From: JAICND01 sp035281425
GTDB lineage: Bacteria > Actinomycetota > Acidimicrobiia > Spongiisociales > ZC4RG35
Length of the DNA: 19,842 bases
Assembly: GCA_035281425.1 (NCBI GenBank)
Contig: DATEDX010000125.1
Location: forward strand, 1 to 19,842
Direction: 5' to 3'
Every line of letters starts with the position of its first letter. Position 1 is the stretch's first letter. The notes beneath the pieces were generated by a model. It did not search any database and was not told the DNA's origin. It saw nothing but the letters and a program-made list of their open reading frames with translations. This document shows positions 1 to 7,153 of this stretch, piece by piece. Position numbers and translations under genes: made by a program.

Positions 1-222
1 GTGTGCACGGTGGATGGCTGTTCTTCTCGTTACCGGCTGCAACCCCACCACCTTGTTCCCCGCAGTCAAGGCGGATCCCACCATCCATCAAACCTCACCC
101 TCTTATGTTGGTTCCACCATCACGTTGTGATCCACGGACTCGGCTTTCGACTCGATCCGAATAGTCCCCCGCGAAGACGACGGTTCATCCGCCAACCCCA
201 CTTGCGGGGACCACCCACTTAG
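1..222 (+). CDS. HNH endonuclease, C-terminal part (DUF222-linked type), 5' end outside window
   Basis: The 73 visible codons form a complete HNH nuclease core at the end of a longer protein. A Cys pair (C2 and C7) comes first, then the HH of the first HNH histidine (residues 16-17), the N of the NLTLLC stretch (N31) and the final HHH (39-41). The Cys residues and C36 probably bind a structural zinc. The wording (LQPHHLVPRSQGG, then NLTLLCWFHHHVVIHG) matches the HNH tail of the DUF222 / 13E12-type proteins that are multicopy in actinobacteria and usually 400-500 residues long. The open frame reaches the first base of the window, so the GTG at position 1 is most likely an internal valine. The C-terminal tail is Arg/Pro-rich. 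Family assignment rests on the HNH part only; the DUF222 half is not visible. Its biological role in the family is poorly known. Confidence 0.8.
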   Translation: MCTVDGCSSRYRLQPHHLVPRSQGGSHHPSNLTLLCWFHHHVVIHGLGFRLDPNSPPRRRRFIRQPHLRGPPT

Positions 223-248
223 CTGTCAGCTATCAGCTGTCAGCTATC
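221..248. repeat. Tandem repeat, two perfect 14-bp units (four heptamers)
   Basis: AGCTGTCAGCTATC occurs twice in perfect tandem (221-234 and 235-248). Each 14-mer is itself two related heptamers, AGCTGTC and AGCTATC. The array starts inside the TAG stop codon of the HNH gene (220-222). It resembles in design the array after ilvD, although the sequence differs. Confidence 0.85.
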
Positions 249-787
249 GGCCAGATGCCTTCAACGGCTCTCGTGCCTCGTACGTTTTCCCCCTCCGTCG
301 CCTTCGGCGACACCTCACCCAACGTCGCTTCGCCCCTGGGGGGAGGTAGCGGTCGCTTGGGCACCCGGGGGAGGAGGTCGTGTCTTCTCCCCCAGGAAAC
401 CATTGGACCGCCGTTGAAGGGGGCACTCTTGCCATGCGGGTTGACGGGCCTCCTGTCAGTTCGGTGGGTGATCAGCGAAGAGAGGACAGTTGCAGACTGT
501 CGAGTCGGGCTCCAAGCTGGTTCTTTGGCGGCTTGGCCCGGCGCTCTCAGCGTTCAATGGTTTACCAGCCCCGTATCCGGGGCCAGCACGCCAAAGATGG
601 CTGGGGGCGGGGTTGGGCCGCCAAGGAATCCGAAACGGGCCAACCGGGATGCTCGAGGATGCAATCCGTGACCCGTGTAGCGAGGTCACCCCGTTTGTTT
701 GGCTGCTACCTAGTCGATTCCCGGCTCACCAGGGCCCGCACCCACGGAAACGGCGCAAGAGCGCGAAATTCTGTCCTAGGCGTTCGA
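249..787. other. Gene-free region with several hairpins
   Basis: No reading frame here looks like a real protein: the long frames on both strands have no recognisable domain and no plausible start context. What can be seen is base pairing. Perfect stems lie at 297-302/306-311 (TTC loop), 485-490/496-501, 568-573/578-583 (TATC loop) and 668-673/684-689. The last is followed by a T-rich stretch and could be a weak terminator. Longer pairings are 258-268/410-420 (11 bp), 525-532/617-624 (8 bp) and 533-539/637-643 (7 bp); the last two cross each other like a pseudoknot. It may be decayed sequence after the HNH gene or an unrecognised RNA. I see no tRNA, tmRNA, RNase P or known riboswitch core. 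Confidence 0.45.
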
Positions 788-793
788 TAGGTT
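788..793 (+). promoter_or_regulatory. Candidate -10 element for a leaderless transcript of the four-Cys protein gene
   Basis: TAGGTT lies seven bases before the ATG at 801. This puts the expected transcription start at or next to the A of the start codon. No Shine-Dalgarno sequence is present, which fits leaderless translation. No clear -35 was seen. Confidence 0.4.
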
Positions 794-800
794 CCGTTCC

Positions 801-1013
801 ATGATCATCGACTGTGCAACCTGCCTGGCCCGCAACGTGGCCTGCCAAGACTGTGTCGTCAACGTGCTCTTCCACGAAGGGCTGCTCGAACTGGACGAAG
901 ACGAAGAAGAGGCCCTCCGAAATCTGGCCGAAGCCGGGCTCATCTCCCGTCTCCAGTTCCTTCGGCCGCCTCCCCCGGTGGCCGCGCCCGAAGCCGACCG
1001 CCGGGGCGCCTAA
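801..1013 (+). CDS. Conserved small four-cysteine protein, function unknown
   Basis: This 70-residue protein begins MIIDCATCLARN and carries two CxxC pairs close together, C5/C8 and C16/C19. The spacing looks like a small metal (zinc or iron-sulfur) site. An acidic stretch (LDEDEEEALRNLAEAGL) follows, and the tail is Pro/Ala-rich and probably disordered. I recognise it as a small conserved hypothetical protein found in many actinobacteria, typically starting (M)xIDCxxC and containing ALRxLAxAGL; no function is established to my knowledge. It ends 31 bp before the epoxyqueuosine reductase-like gene on the same strand, so the two probably share a transcript. The start is fixed by the conserved N-terminal motif and by the candidate -10 seven bases upstream. 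There is no signal peptide, so it is probably cytoplasmic. Confidence 0.8.
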   Translation: MIIDCATCLARNVACQDCVVNVLFHEGLLELDEDEEEALRNLAEAGLISRLQFLRPPPPVAAPEADRRGA

Positions 1014-1044
1014 AGGATCAGCCAAACGGGTACGGTCCTGATTC

Positions 1045-2094
1045 GTGGAGACCCTGCGCGAGCGCATCATCGAAGCCGGTCGGGGGGCAGGTCTCGACCT
1101 GATCGGGATAGCAGGCGCTGAACCTTTCACCTCGGTGCGCCTCGATTTGGAGCGACGCAAACAGGCAGGGATGGCCAACGGCCTGGGCTTCACCTATCGA
1201 GACCCAGCCGTTGCCACCGAGCCCCGGGCCAGTTTCCCCTGGGCGAGGTATCTGGTGGTCGGAGCCCGTTCCTACCTGCCGGCGGCGGGAAGCCCAGTCC
1301 CGCAAGTGGGCACGGGACGGGTGGCGCGGGTGGTGGTGGATGACGCCTACGTCCCGCTGCGGGCCGCCTTGGGTGAGGTGGCATCGGTGCTTTCGGGGGA
1401 GGGCTTCGCCGCCGAGGTCCTCTGTGACGACAGCCGCCTCGTTGATCGAGCGGCCGCGGTGAGAGCCGGACTGGGATGGTGGGGCAAGAACACGATGGTA
1501 TTGAGCCCAGGATTCGGGCCCTGGTTGCTCTTCGGTTCGGTGGTCACCGACGCCGACCTCGAAGTCGATCAGCCGATGAGCCGGGATTGCGGTACCTGCA
1601 CGGCTTGCCTGCCCGCCTGCCCCACGGGGGCGCTGGTGGCTCCCGGGGTGCTTGACGCCAGGCTGTGCCTAGCCGCCTGGGCACAAGCTCCCGGGATGAT
1701 CCCTGAGCCGTTGCGGGAGGCGATGGGAGACCGACTCTATGGCTGCGATGACTGCTCCGAGGCCTGCCCTCCGGGACGGATCTTGCTCAAACGGGCCACT
1801 GCGACACGGGGACGGGTCGACCTGTCATGGTTGCTCCACGCCGCCGATGGCGAACTTCTCGCCGCTTTTGGTCATTGGTTCATCCCCAGCGGAGATCCCG
1901 ACATAATCCGCCGGAATGGACTCATCGCCGCCGGGAACTCGGGCGAGGGGCGGCTGGCGGCCGAAGTGGCGCCCTACACCGCCCATCCCAACCCGATGGT
2001 GGCTGAACATGCCTGGTGGGCCCTGCAACGGTTGGGCGGCCCCGTCGCCGAGGCGTTGGCTCAGGTTTCTCCTGATGCTCCCAAGGGGAAATAG
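1045..2094 (+). CDS. queG: Epoxyqueuosine reductase family protein (QueG-like)
   Basis: QueG is a cobalamin and double [4Fe-4S] enzyme that reduces epoxyqueuosine to queuosine in tRNA anticodons. The 349-residue length is usual. Eight cluster cysteines are visible in ferredoxin-like motifs: C182, C185, C188, C192 and C208, C234, C237, C241. AVRAGLGWWGKNT (about 138-150) is the family signature, preceded by an Asp (D134) that aligns with the proposed catalytic acid. The C-terminal region around 313-333 looks like a HEAT-type helix pair (NPMVAEHAWWALQRLGG). One oddity: the family's usual ARYAxGxDYH stretch is replaced by VARVVVDDAYV (about 93-103), so the substrate may differ. The start is the GTG at 1045, 31 bp after the four-Cys gene; no strong ribosome site is seen. 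The last 34 bp overlap glgP tail to tail. Confidence 0.85.
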   Translation: METLRERIIEAGRGAGLDLIGIAGAEPFTSVRLDLERRKQAGMANGLGFTYRDPAVATEPRASFPWARYLVVGARSYLPAAGSPVPQVGTGRVARVVVDDAYVPLRAALGEVASVLSGEGFAAEVLCDDSRLVDRAAAVRAGLGWWGKNTMVLSPGFGPWLLFGSVVTDADLEVDQPMSRDCGTCTACLPACPTGALVAPGVLDARLCLAAWAQAPGMIPEPLREAMGDRLYGCDDCSEACPPGRILLKRATATRGRVDLSWLLHAADGELLAAFGHWFIPSGDPDIIRRNGLIAAGNSGEGRLAAEVAPYTAHPNPMVAEHAWWALQRLGGPVAEALAQVSPDAPKGK

Positions 2095-4190
2095 GCCAGG
2101 TTGGCGTACTCGGAAACCATGCGGTGGGAGGAGAAGGCGACCAGCGACGAGCCGATTGAGGCCCGCATCCGCTCCACCCATTTGCTGGAGATCCCGGTTT
2201 CGTCGCGGTCGTAGAAGAGAGGAACGACTTCGCTTTCGAGCAGGTGATAAAAGGCGGCGGCGTCGTCAGCATCTTCGGCTTCGATGTCGGGGCGGCCGTT
2301 GGGGTCACCAAATGCCCACCCGTTGTCGGCGGTGTAACCCTCGACCCACCACCCGTCGAGCACCGACAGATTGAGGGTGCCGTTGATGGCCGCCTTCATG
2401 CCTGAGGTGCCGGAAGCCTCCATCGGTGGGCGGGGATTGTTCACCCACACGTCCACTCCCTGCACCAGGAACCGTGCCACCCGGGCGTCGTAGTCCTCCA
2501 GCACCGCGAGATGTCCGGACAGCTCGGGGGTACGGGAGAGGAGCAGGATCTGTTTGATGAACTCCTGGCCCTGGCGGTCGGCGGGGTGGGCTTTGCCGGC
2601 GAAGACCACCTGCACCGGTCGCTCCGGATTGGTGACGATGGCCTTGAGCCGCTCCAGGTCTCGGAACATAAGCGTGGCTCGTTTGTAGGTGGCGAAACGG
2701 CGGGCGAATCCCAATGTGAGCCGGTCGGAAGGGAGGAGGTCGTCGATGCGGCGTAACTCCGCCGGCGAGGCCCCGTGGCGGGCGAACTGGCGGCGGAGCC
2801 GGCCCCGGGCGAAGCTGATCATTATTTCTTTGCGAGCCTGGTGCATTCCCCAGATCTCCTCGTCCGAGATTTCGCGGACCCGCTCTACCGCCGAAGGATC
2901 GGAAAGCAGCACTGTGGGCCAGTTCCGCCCAAAACGGGCGGTCAATATCCGCCCCCCATCACGCCCGATCCAGGTGGGGGTGTGAATGCCGTTGGTGATG
3001 GCATGGGCTGGTCCCCCAATCAGGTGTTGCCAGTCTCGGGTGACTACCTCGCCGTGGCGTTTGCTCACCCCGTTGACGACGGAAGCGAAACGGATGGCGA
3101 GAGCGCCCAGGTCGAACTGGTGGGCATCGCCGTTATCGCTGCCCAAGCCCGCCAACTGATCTTCGCTGAGGCCCATCCGCTCCCGGAGCGGGGTCAGGTA
3201 GGCGGTGGCCAGGTGACCGTCGAAGACCTCATTCCCCGCCGGCACCGGGGTATGAAGAGTGAAGACAATCTTTGCCTTGACTGCTTGTTGGGCCACCTCG
3301 AATGCGGCGCCCTCGGTCATCTGCCTTCGGGCTAGTTCCAGCACCGCCAAGGCAGCGTGGCCTTCGTTGATGTGCCATACCGCCGGGTCGACCGCCAGCG
3401 ACTCGAGGGCCCTAACCCCTCCCACCCCCAACACCATCTCCTGGCAGAAACGCATCTCCCGGCCCCGGACATAGAGCATGTGCGTGATGGGGCGGTCGGA
3501 GACGTGGTTCTCGGGGATATCGGTGTCGAGGAGGAGGAGGGGGACCCGTCCCACCTGCAGGTTCCAGACCGCTGCCTTCACCGTCCGCCCGGGGAACTCG
3601 ATGTCGACTTTGACTTGACCCCCGGTGGGTGCCGCCACCGGGCGGATGGGGAGCTGACGTGGCTCCAGCACCGGGTAGATGTGTTGCTGTTCGCCGTCGG
3701 CGTCGATCTCCTGGCGGAAATATCCCCGGCGGTAGTAGAGGCCCACCGCCACCATCGGAATGCCCAGATCGGAAGCCGATTTGAGATGGTCGCCAGCGAG
3801 GATGCCGAGGCCGCCCGAATAGAAGGGAACCGAGGCATGGACCCCGAACTCGGTACATAGGTAAGCAACGGGGCCTGGCAGCGGGGTTCCGGCCGAGTGG
3901 TACCAGTTGGACTCTTCCTCGTGGTACCGGTCGAACTCAGCCAAGGCGGTCCGGTATCGATCCTGCACCGCCTCCAGCTGCTCTAACGCCTGCCAGCGGC
4001 TGGAGTCGATGGAGGCCAGCAGCTCGACCGGGTTGTGGGTGCGCTCCCAAGCCACCGGGTCGAGGCTCGACCAGAGGTTGGCGCCGGCCGGATTCCATGA
4101 CCACCAGAGGTTGTAGGCCAGCTCCACCACCCGGGAGTAGGAGGGGGGGACGGCGAACTCCACCGAGGGGAGGGTGGGAATGATCACCAT
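2061..4190 (-). CDS. glgP: Alpha-glucan (glycogen/maltodextrin) phosphorylase
   Basis: This enzyme releases glucose-1-phosphate from alpha-1,4-glucans in the cytoplasm, using PLP as cofactor. The 709-residue protein has the N-terminal helical DUF3417-type segment (YNLWWSWNP near residue 30), typical of the shorter phosphorylase branch (about 700-850 residues) found in actinobacteria, Thermus and archaea. Family landmarks are YLCTEFGVHASVPFYSGGLG, INEGHAAL, TLHTPVPAGNEVF, GVSKRHGEV, FARRFATYKRA and, near the end, EASGTSGMKAAINGT. K599 in the last of these is the PLP-linked lysine. The ATG at 4190 is the first codon of a good N-terminal match. The gene is divergent from ilvD (84 bp apart) and convergent with the QueG-like gene, overlapping it by 34 bp. 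A TATCTT hexamer at 4195-4200 (minus strand) may be its -10, but the spacing to the ATG is only four bases. Confidence 0.95.
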   Translation of the reverse strand: MVIIPTLPSVEFAVPPSYSRVVELAYNLWWSWNPAGANLWSSLDPVAWERTHNPVELLASIDSSRWQALEQLEAVQDRYRTALAEFDRYHEEESNWYHSAGTPLPGPVAYLCTEFGVHASVPFYSGGLGILAGDHLKSASDLGIPMVAVGLYYRRGYFRQEIDADGEQQHIYPVLEPRQLPIRPVAAPTGGQVKVDIEFPGRTVKAAVWNLQVGRVPLLLLDTDIPENHVSDRPITHMLYVRGREMRFCQEMVLGVGGVRALESLAVDPAVWHINEGHAALAVLELARRQMTEGAAFEVAQQAVKAKIVFTLHTPVPAGNEVFDGHLATAYLTPLRERMGLSEDQLAGLGSDNGDAHQFDLGALAIRFASVVNGVSKRHGEVVTRDWQHLIGGPAHAITNGIHTPTWIGRDGGRILTARFGRNWPTVLLSDPSAVERVREISDEEIWGMHQARKEIMISFARGRLRRQFARHGASPAELRRIDDLLPSDRLTLGFARRFATYKRATLMFRDLERLKAIVTNPERPVQVVFAGKAHPADRQGQEFIKQILLLSRTPELSGHLAVLEDYDARVARFLVQGVDVWVNNPRPPMEASGTSGMKAAINGTLNLSVLDGWWVEGYTADNGWAFGDPNGRPDIEAEDADDAAAFYHLLESEVVPLFYDRDETGISSKWVERMRASIGSSLVAFSSHRMVSEYANLAYFPLGASGET

Positions 4191-4260
4191 CTACAAGATA
4201 CTTGCTGCCGTCCACCGGAGCCGAACCGGACAGCCCAGGCTGGACAGGGGCCCGAGGCCG

Positions 4261-4266
4261 TAGGAT
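4261..4266 (+). promoter_or_regulatory. Candidate -10 element for ilvD
   Basis: TAGGAT lies eight bases before the ilvD ATG at 4275, and no ribosome site sits between them. Transcription would therefore start at or just before the start codon (leaderless). A TGGACA at 4241-4246 resembles a -35, but the 14-base spacer is too short to rely on. Confidence 0.45.
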
Positions 4267-4274
4267 CTGGCCCG

Positions 4275-5942
4275 ATGGTGCGGAAGATCCACTCTCAAGA
4301 AGTAACGGAAGGTCCTGCCAAAGCCGGCGCTCGGGCCATGTTGCGGGCGGTGGGGCTGACCGACGACGACTTTCAGAAACCCCAGATCGGCCTGGTGTCG
4401 GCCGGTAACGAAGTCACTCCCTGCAATCTTTCCGGTCCACGTCTGGCGGAGGCGGCCCGGGTAGGCGTCCGGCACGCCGGGGGAGTGGGTTTGGTGTTCA
4501 CCACCATTGCCGTCAGCGATGGCATTTCTATGGGGCACGAGGGGATGCGAGCCTCGCTGGTGAGCCGGGAGGTGATCGCCGACTCGGTGGAGCTGGTGAT
4601 GCACGCCGAACGCTTCGACGGAATGGTCTCCATCGCCGGCTGCGACAAGTCGCTGCCGGGAATGCTGATGGCCGCCGCCCGCACCAACCTTCCCAGTGTC
4701 TTCCTTTATGGCGGTTCCTCGCTGCCGGGGCACTACCAGGGACGGGACATCTCCATCGTTGATGTGTTCGAGGGGATCGGCGCCTTCGCCCGCGGCTCCA
4801 TCGATTTGGAAGAGCTGACTGAGATCGAACGCCACGCCTGCCCCGGGATCGGATCCTGCGCCGGCATGTTCACCGCCAACACCATGGCCTCGGTAGGGGA
4901 GGCCATCGGGATGTCACTTCCCGGCTCGGCGTCGGTGCCGGCCGGCGATCAGCGTCTCGACGACTATGCCGAGCGTTCGGGGGAGGCGGTCATGGCTCTG
5001 CTCGAGACCAACCTGCGGCCCCGCCAGATCATGACCCGTCCCGCCTTCGAGAACGCCATCACCACGGTGATGGCGCTGGGGGGGTCGACCAACGCCGTTC
5101 TCCACTTGCTAGCCATGGCCCACGAAGCCGAGGTCAACCTGGAACTCGAAGACTTCGACCGGATCAGCAGGCGCACACCCCACCTGGGCGACCTCAAGCC
5201 TTTCGGGCGGTTTCACATGGTCGATCTCGATCGCATCGGAGGAGTGCCTGTGGTTCTCAAAGTCCTGCTGGAAGAAGGCTTGCTCCACGGCGACGCCGTC
5301 ACCGTTACCGGCCGCACGATGGCGGAAAACCTGGCCGCGATCGAGTTTCCTGAAGGACAAGAAGTCATCCGCCCCACCAGCTCCCCGCTGGCGTCCGAAG
5401 GCGGCATCGCCATCCTGCGAGGGAACCTAGCCCCGGAGGGAGCGGTAGTGAAAGTGGCGGGTATCCACCTCGAGGTCTTTGAGGGCCCTGCCCGAGTCTT
5501 CGACGGGGAGCAGGGAGCGTTGGAGGCTCTCTTTGCGGGCAAGCTTCGCCCCGGGGACGTGGTCGTGATCCGGACGGAAGGTCCCAAAGGTGGTCCGGGG
5601 ATGCGGGAGATGCTGCAAATTACCGCCGCCATCAAAGGTGCCGGGTTGGGTCAAGACGTGTTGCTCATTACCGATGGCCGTTTCTCCGGCGGCACCACCG
5701 GTCTCTGCATCGGCCACATCGCTCCCGAGTCGGAGGTGGGTGGAACGCTGGCCTTGGTTGAGGAAGGCGACCGAATCCGCGCCGACATCGTCCGGCGACG
5801 CCTCGATCTGCTGATCGACGATGCCACCCTCGAACAGCGCCGGGCAGGGTGGAAACCCCACCCGCCTCGCTACCCGACCGGAGCTCTAGCCAAATACGCC
5901 AAGCTGGTCGGCTCCGCCGGCCGGGGAGCAGTAACTCACTAG
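4275..5942 (+). CDS. ilvD: Dihydroxy-acid dehydratase
   Basis: IlvD dehydrates 2,3-dihydroxy-isovalerate and 2,3-dihydroxy-3-methylvalerate to the keto acids that precede valine and isoleucine. The 555-residue length is typical. The three cysteines of the [2Fe-2S] cluster are visible: C50 in VTPCN, C123 in AGCDKSLPG and C195 in PGIGSCAGMFTANTM. The Mg-site residues D82 and D124 and the likely carbamylated K125 are present. The C-terminal signature TDGRFSGGTTGLCIGH (about 467-482) contains the catalytic serine. The N-terminal pattern RAMLRAVGLTDDDF is also usual for the family. The gene stands alone: it is divergent from glgP and followed by a tandem repeat and a probable new promoter. I see no attenuator or leader peptide upstream; the 84-bp gap is too short and the transcript appears leaderless. 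Confidence 0.97.
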   Translation: MVRKIHSQEVTEGPAKAGARAMLRAVGLTDDDFQKPQIGLVSAGNEVTPCNLSGPRLAEAARVGVRHAGGVGLVFTTIAVSDGISMGHEGMRASLVSREVIADSVELVMHAERFDGMVSIAGCDKSLPGMLMAAARTNLPSVFLYGGSSLPGHYQGRDISIVDVFEGIGAFARGSIDLEELTEIERHACPGIGSCAGMFTANTMASVGEAIGMSLPGSASVPAGDQRLDDYAERSGEAVMALLETNLRPRQIMTRPAFENAITTVMALGGSTNAVLHLLAMAHEAEVNLELEDFDRISRRTPHLGDLKPFGRFHMVDLDRIGGVPVVLKVLLEEGLLHGDAVTVTGRTMAENLAAIEFPEGQEVIRPTSSPLASEGGIAILRGNLAPEGAVVKVAGIHLEVFEGPARVFDGEQGALEALFAGKLRPGDVVVIRTEGPKGGPGMREMLQITAAIKGAGLGQDVLLITDGRFSGGTTGLCIGHIAPESEVGGTLALVEEGDRIRADIVRRRLDLLIDDATLEQRRAGWKPHPPRYPTGALAKYAKLVGSAGRGAVTH

Positions 5943-6014
5943 ACGGGAGACGGAAGTCGGGAGACGGAAGTCGGGAGACGGAAGCCGGGAGACGGAAGCC
6001 GGGAGACGGAAGCC
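5943..6014. repeat. Tandem repeat, five 14-bp units (ten heptamers)
   Basis: The unit GGGAGACGGAAGYC is repeated five times without gaps (5945-5958, 5959-5972, 5973-5986, 5987-6000, 6001-6014). The first two copies end TC and the last three CC. Read as heptamers it is ten NCGGRAG units from 5943 to 6012. It starts directly after the ilvD stop codon and fills most of the space before the next gene. Confidence 0.95.
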
Positions 6015-6026
6015 GGGGTGCTCGTT

Positions 6027-6032
6027 TAGCCT
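6027..6032 (+). promoter_or_regulatory. Candidate -10 element for the 6039-11128 gene cluster
   Basis: TAGCCT lies six bases before the GTG at 6039 and just after the tandem repeat. No ribosome site is present, so a leaderless transcript is likely. The same hexamer precedes alaC and dinB. Confidence 0.42.
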
Positions 6033-6038
6033 GAAAGC

Positions 6039-6344
6039 GTGGTCAAGGTTTACGCCATCGTCTTGGCGATAGGCGTCCTCGCCCTCATCTTCTGGATCTT
6101 CGCTCGGTCGCTGGCCGTCAATGTTCCCGCCTGGAGCCGGGTCGACCCTGAAGGCCGTTGGGGGGTTAAGGGCAGGCGCGTAGTGGCGGGGATGGTGGGT
6201 TTCGGGATGGCGGGTATGTCAGCCGAGTTTTCACCCCGCGACCTCTCCTGGCCGCTCGCTCTGATCCTCGCTCTAGCAGGTGCCGCCGCCGCGGTTTGGT
6301 ATGCCGGCTGGGTCGATCGGGCAGATCGGGACCAGAGCGCCTGA
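6039..6344 (+). CDS. Small membrane protein, two transmembrane segments
   Basis: The 101-residue protein has a hydrophobic helix at about residues 4-26 (VYAIVLAIGVLALIFWIFA). A soluble loop with a basic patch (VKGRRVV) follows, then a moderately hydrophobic stretch (about 49-60) and a second clear helix at about 70-91. The C-terminal tail is short and charged (DRADRDQSA). I do not recognise a family. It is probably the first gene of a transcription unit, since a -10-like TAGCCT precedes its GTG start by six bases. Its TGA stop is followed at once by the ATG of the metallophosphoesterase, which suggests translational coupling. It may anchor or assist that enzyme, but this is inference from position only. 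Confidence 0.7.
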   Translation: MVKVYAIVLAIGVLALIFWIFARSLAVNVPAWSRVDPEGRWGVKGRRVVAGMVGFGMAGMSAEFSPRDLSWPLALILALAGAAAAVWYAGWVDRADRDQSA

Positions 6345-7133
6345 ATGTTGCTGGTTTCCGATGTCCACGGTGAGTTCGAGGCCCTGCAAAGCCTTGCAGG
6401 ATCAGGCCAGACCCTGCTCATCCTCGGGGACCTCATCAACCTGCTCGACTACCGGACCCGGGAGGGGATCATCGCCGAGGTGCTGGGGGAAGACTTCTCG
6501 GGCAAGGTGGCCGGCCATCGGGCAAGCGGTGACTATGCCGCCATGCGGCAAGCCTGGACCGAGATCGTGGGGGACCGGCGGGACGAGGTACGGGCCCAAA
6601 TCGAGGCCCGTATCCAAGCCGAGTACGACCGCTGCCGGGAAGCCTTGGCTGGCGCTCGTGGCTATGCCACCTACGGCAACGTCGACCGTCCGGAATTGCT
6701 GGCGGCCGCCCTCCCCGCCGGGATGACCTTCCTCGACGGCGAGGTGACGGAAATCGAGGGGATCAGCTTCGGCTTCGTCGGGGGGGGAATCGCCACCCCA
6801 GTGGGGGCTGCCGGTGAAGTCACGGACGAACAAATGGCTGCCAAACTTGAGGCTATTGGGGAGGTCGAAGTCCTCTGCTCCCACCTCCCCCCAGCGGTGC
6901 CGGCCTTGTCTACCGACGTCATCACCGGCCGGCAGGAGCGCAGTTCCGCTCCCATCCTGGAATATTTGCGCCGGGTGAAGCCCCGGTTTCACTTCTACGG
7001 TGATATCCATCAGCCGCAAGCGGTGACCTGGCGCATCGGCCCCACAGTGGCGCGCAACGTCGGATACTTCCGGGCCACCAAACGACCAGTGGTGTTGGAC
7101 GTGGAAGGCGGGGTTCCTTACCTCCGGAGCTAA
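6345..7133 (+). CDS. Calcineurin-like metallophosphoesterase
   Basis: This is a 262-residue two-metal phosphoesterase. The metal-binding motifs appear in order: SDVHG with D6 and H8; LGDL with D29; GNVD with N112 and D114; CSHLPP with H180; and YGDIHQ with H222. In most members the third motif is GNHE/D and the last is GHxH; here they read GNVD and GDIH. GNVD is close to the GNCD form of the YfcE/MJ0936 phosphodiesterase group. Between motifs II and III there is a charged helical insertion (about 33-105), longer than in YfcE (about 185 residues in total). No signal peptide is seen, so it is cytoplasmic. The start ATG abuts the stop of the membrane protein gene. The substrate cannot be told from sequence; a nucleotide phosphodiester is one possibility. 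Confidence 0.85.
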   Translation: MLLVSDVHGEFEALQSLAGSGQTLLILGDLINLLDYRTREGIIAEVLGEDFSGKVAGHRASGDYAAMRQAWTEIVGDRRDEVRAQIEARIQAEYDRCREALAGARGYATYGNVDRPELLAAALPAGMTFLDGEVTEIEGISFGFVGGGIATPVGAAGEVTDEQMAAKLEAIGEVEVLCSHLPPAVPALSTDVITGRQERSSAPILEYLRRVKPRFHFYGDIHQPQAVTWRIGPTVARNVGYFRATKRPVVLDVEGGVPYLRS

Positions 7134-7153
7134 TCTCGGGAGCCGGAGGTGTG

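Noticed and set aside
255..790. Two overlapping plus-strand open frames of about 136-138 codons in the gene-free region
   Set aside because: They have no recognisable domain, no ribosome site and a composition expected of GC-rich non-coding DNA; both cross the hairpins.
4231..4242. Short inverted repeat CAGCCCAGGCTG between glgP and ilvD as an operator
   Set aside because: The stem is only five bases with a two-base centre; such palindromes are common by chance in GC-rich DNA.
5943..6014. CRISPR-like reading of the tandem array
   Set aside because: Units are only 14 bp and directly joined with no spacers, and no cas genes are nearby.
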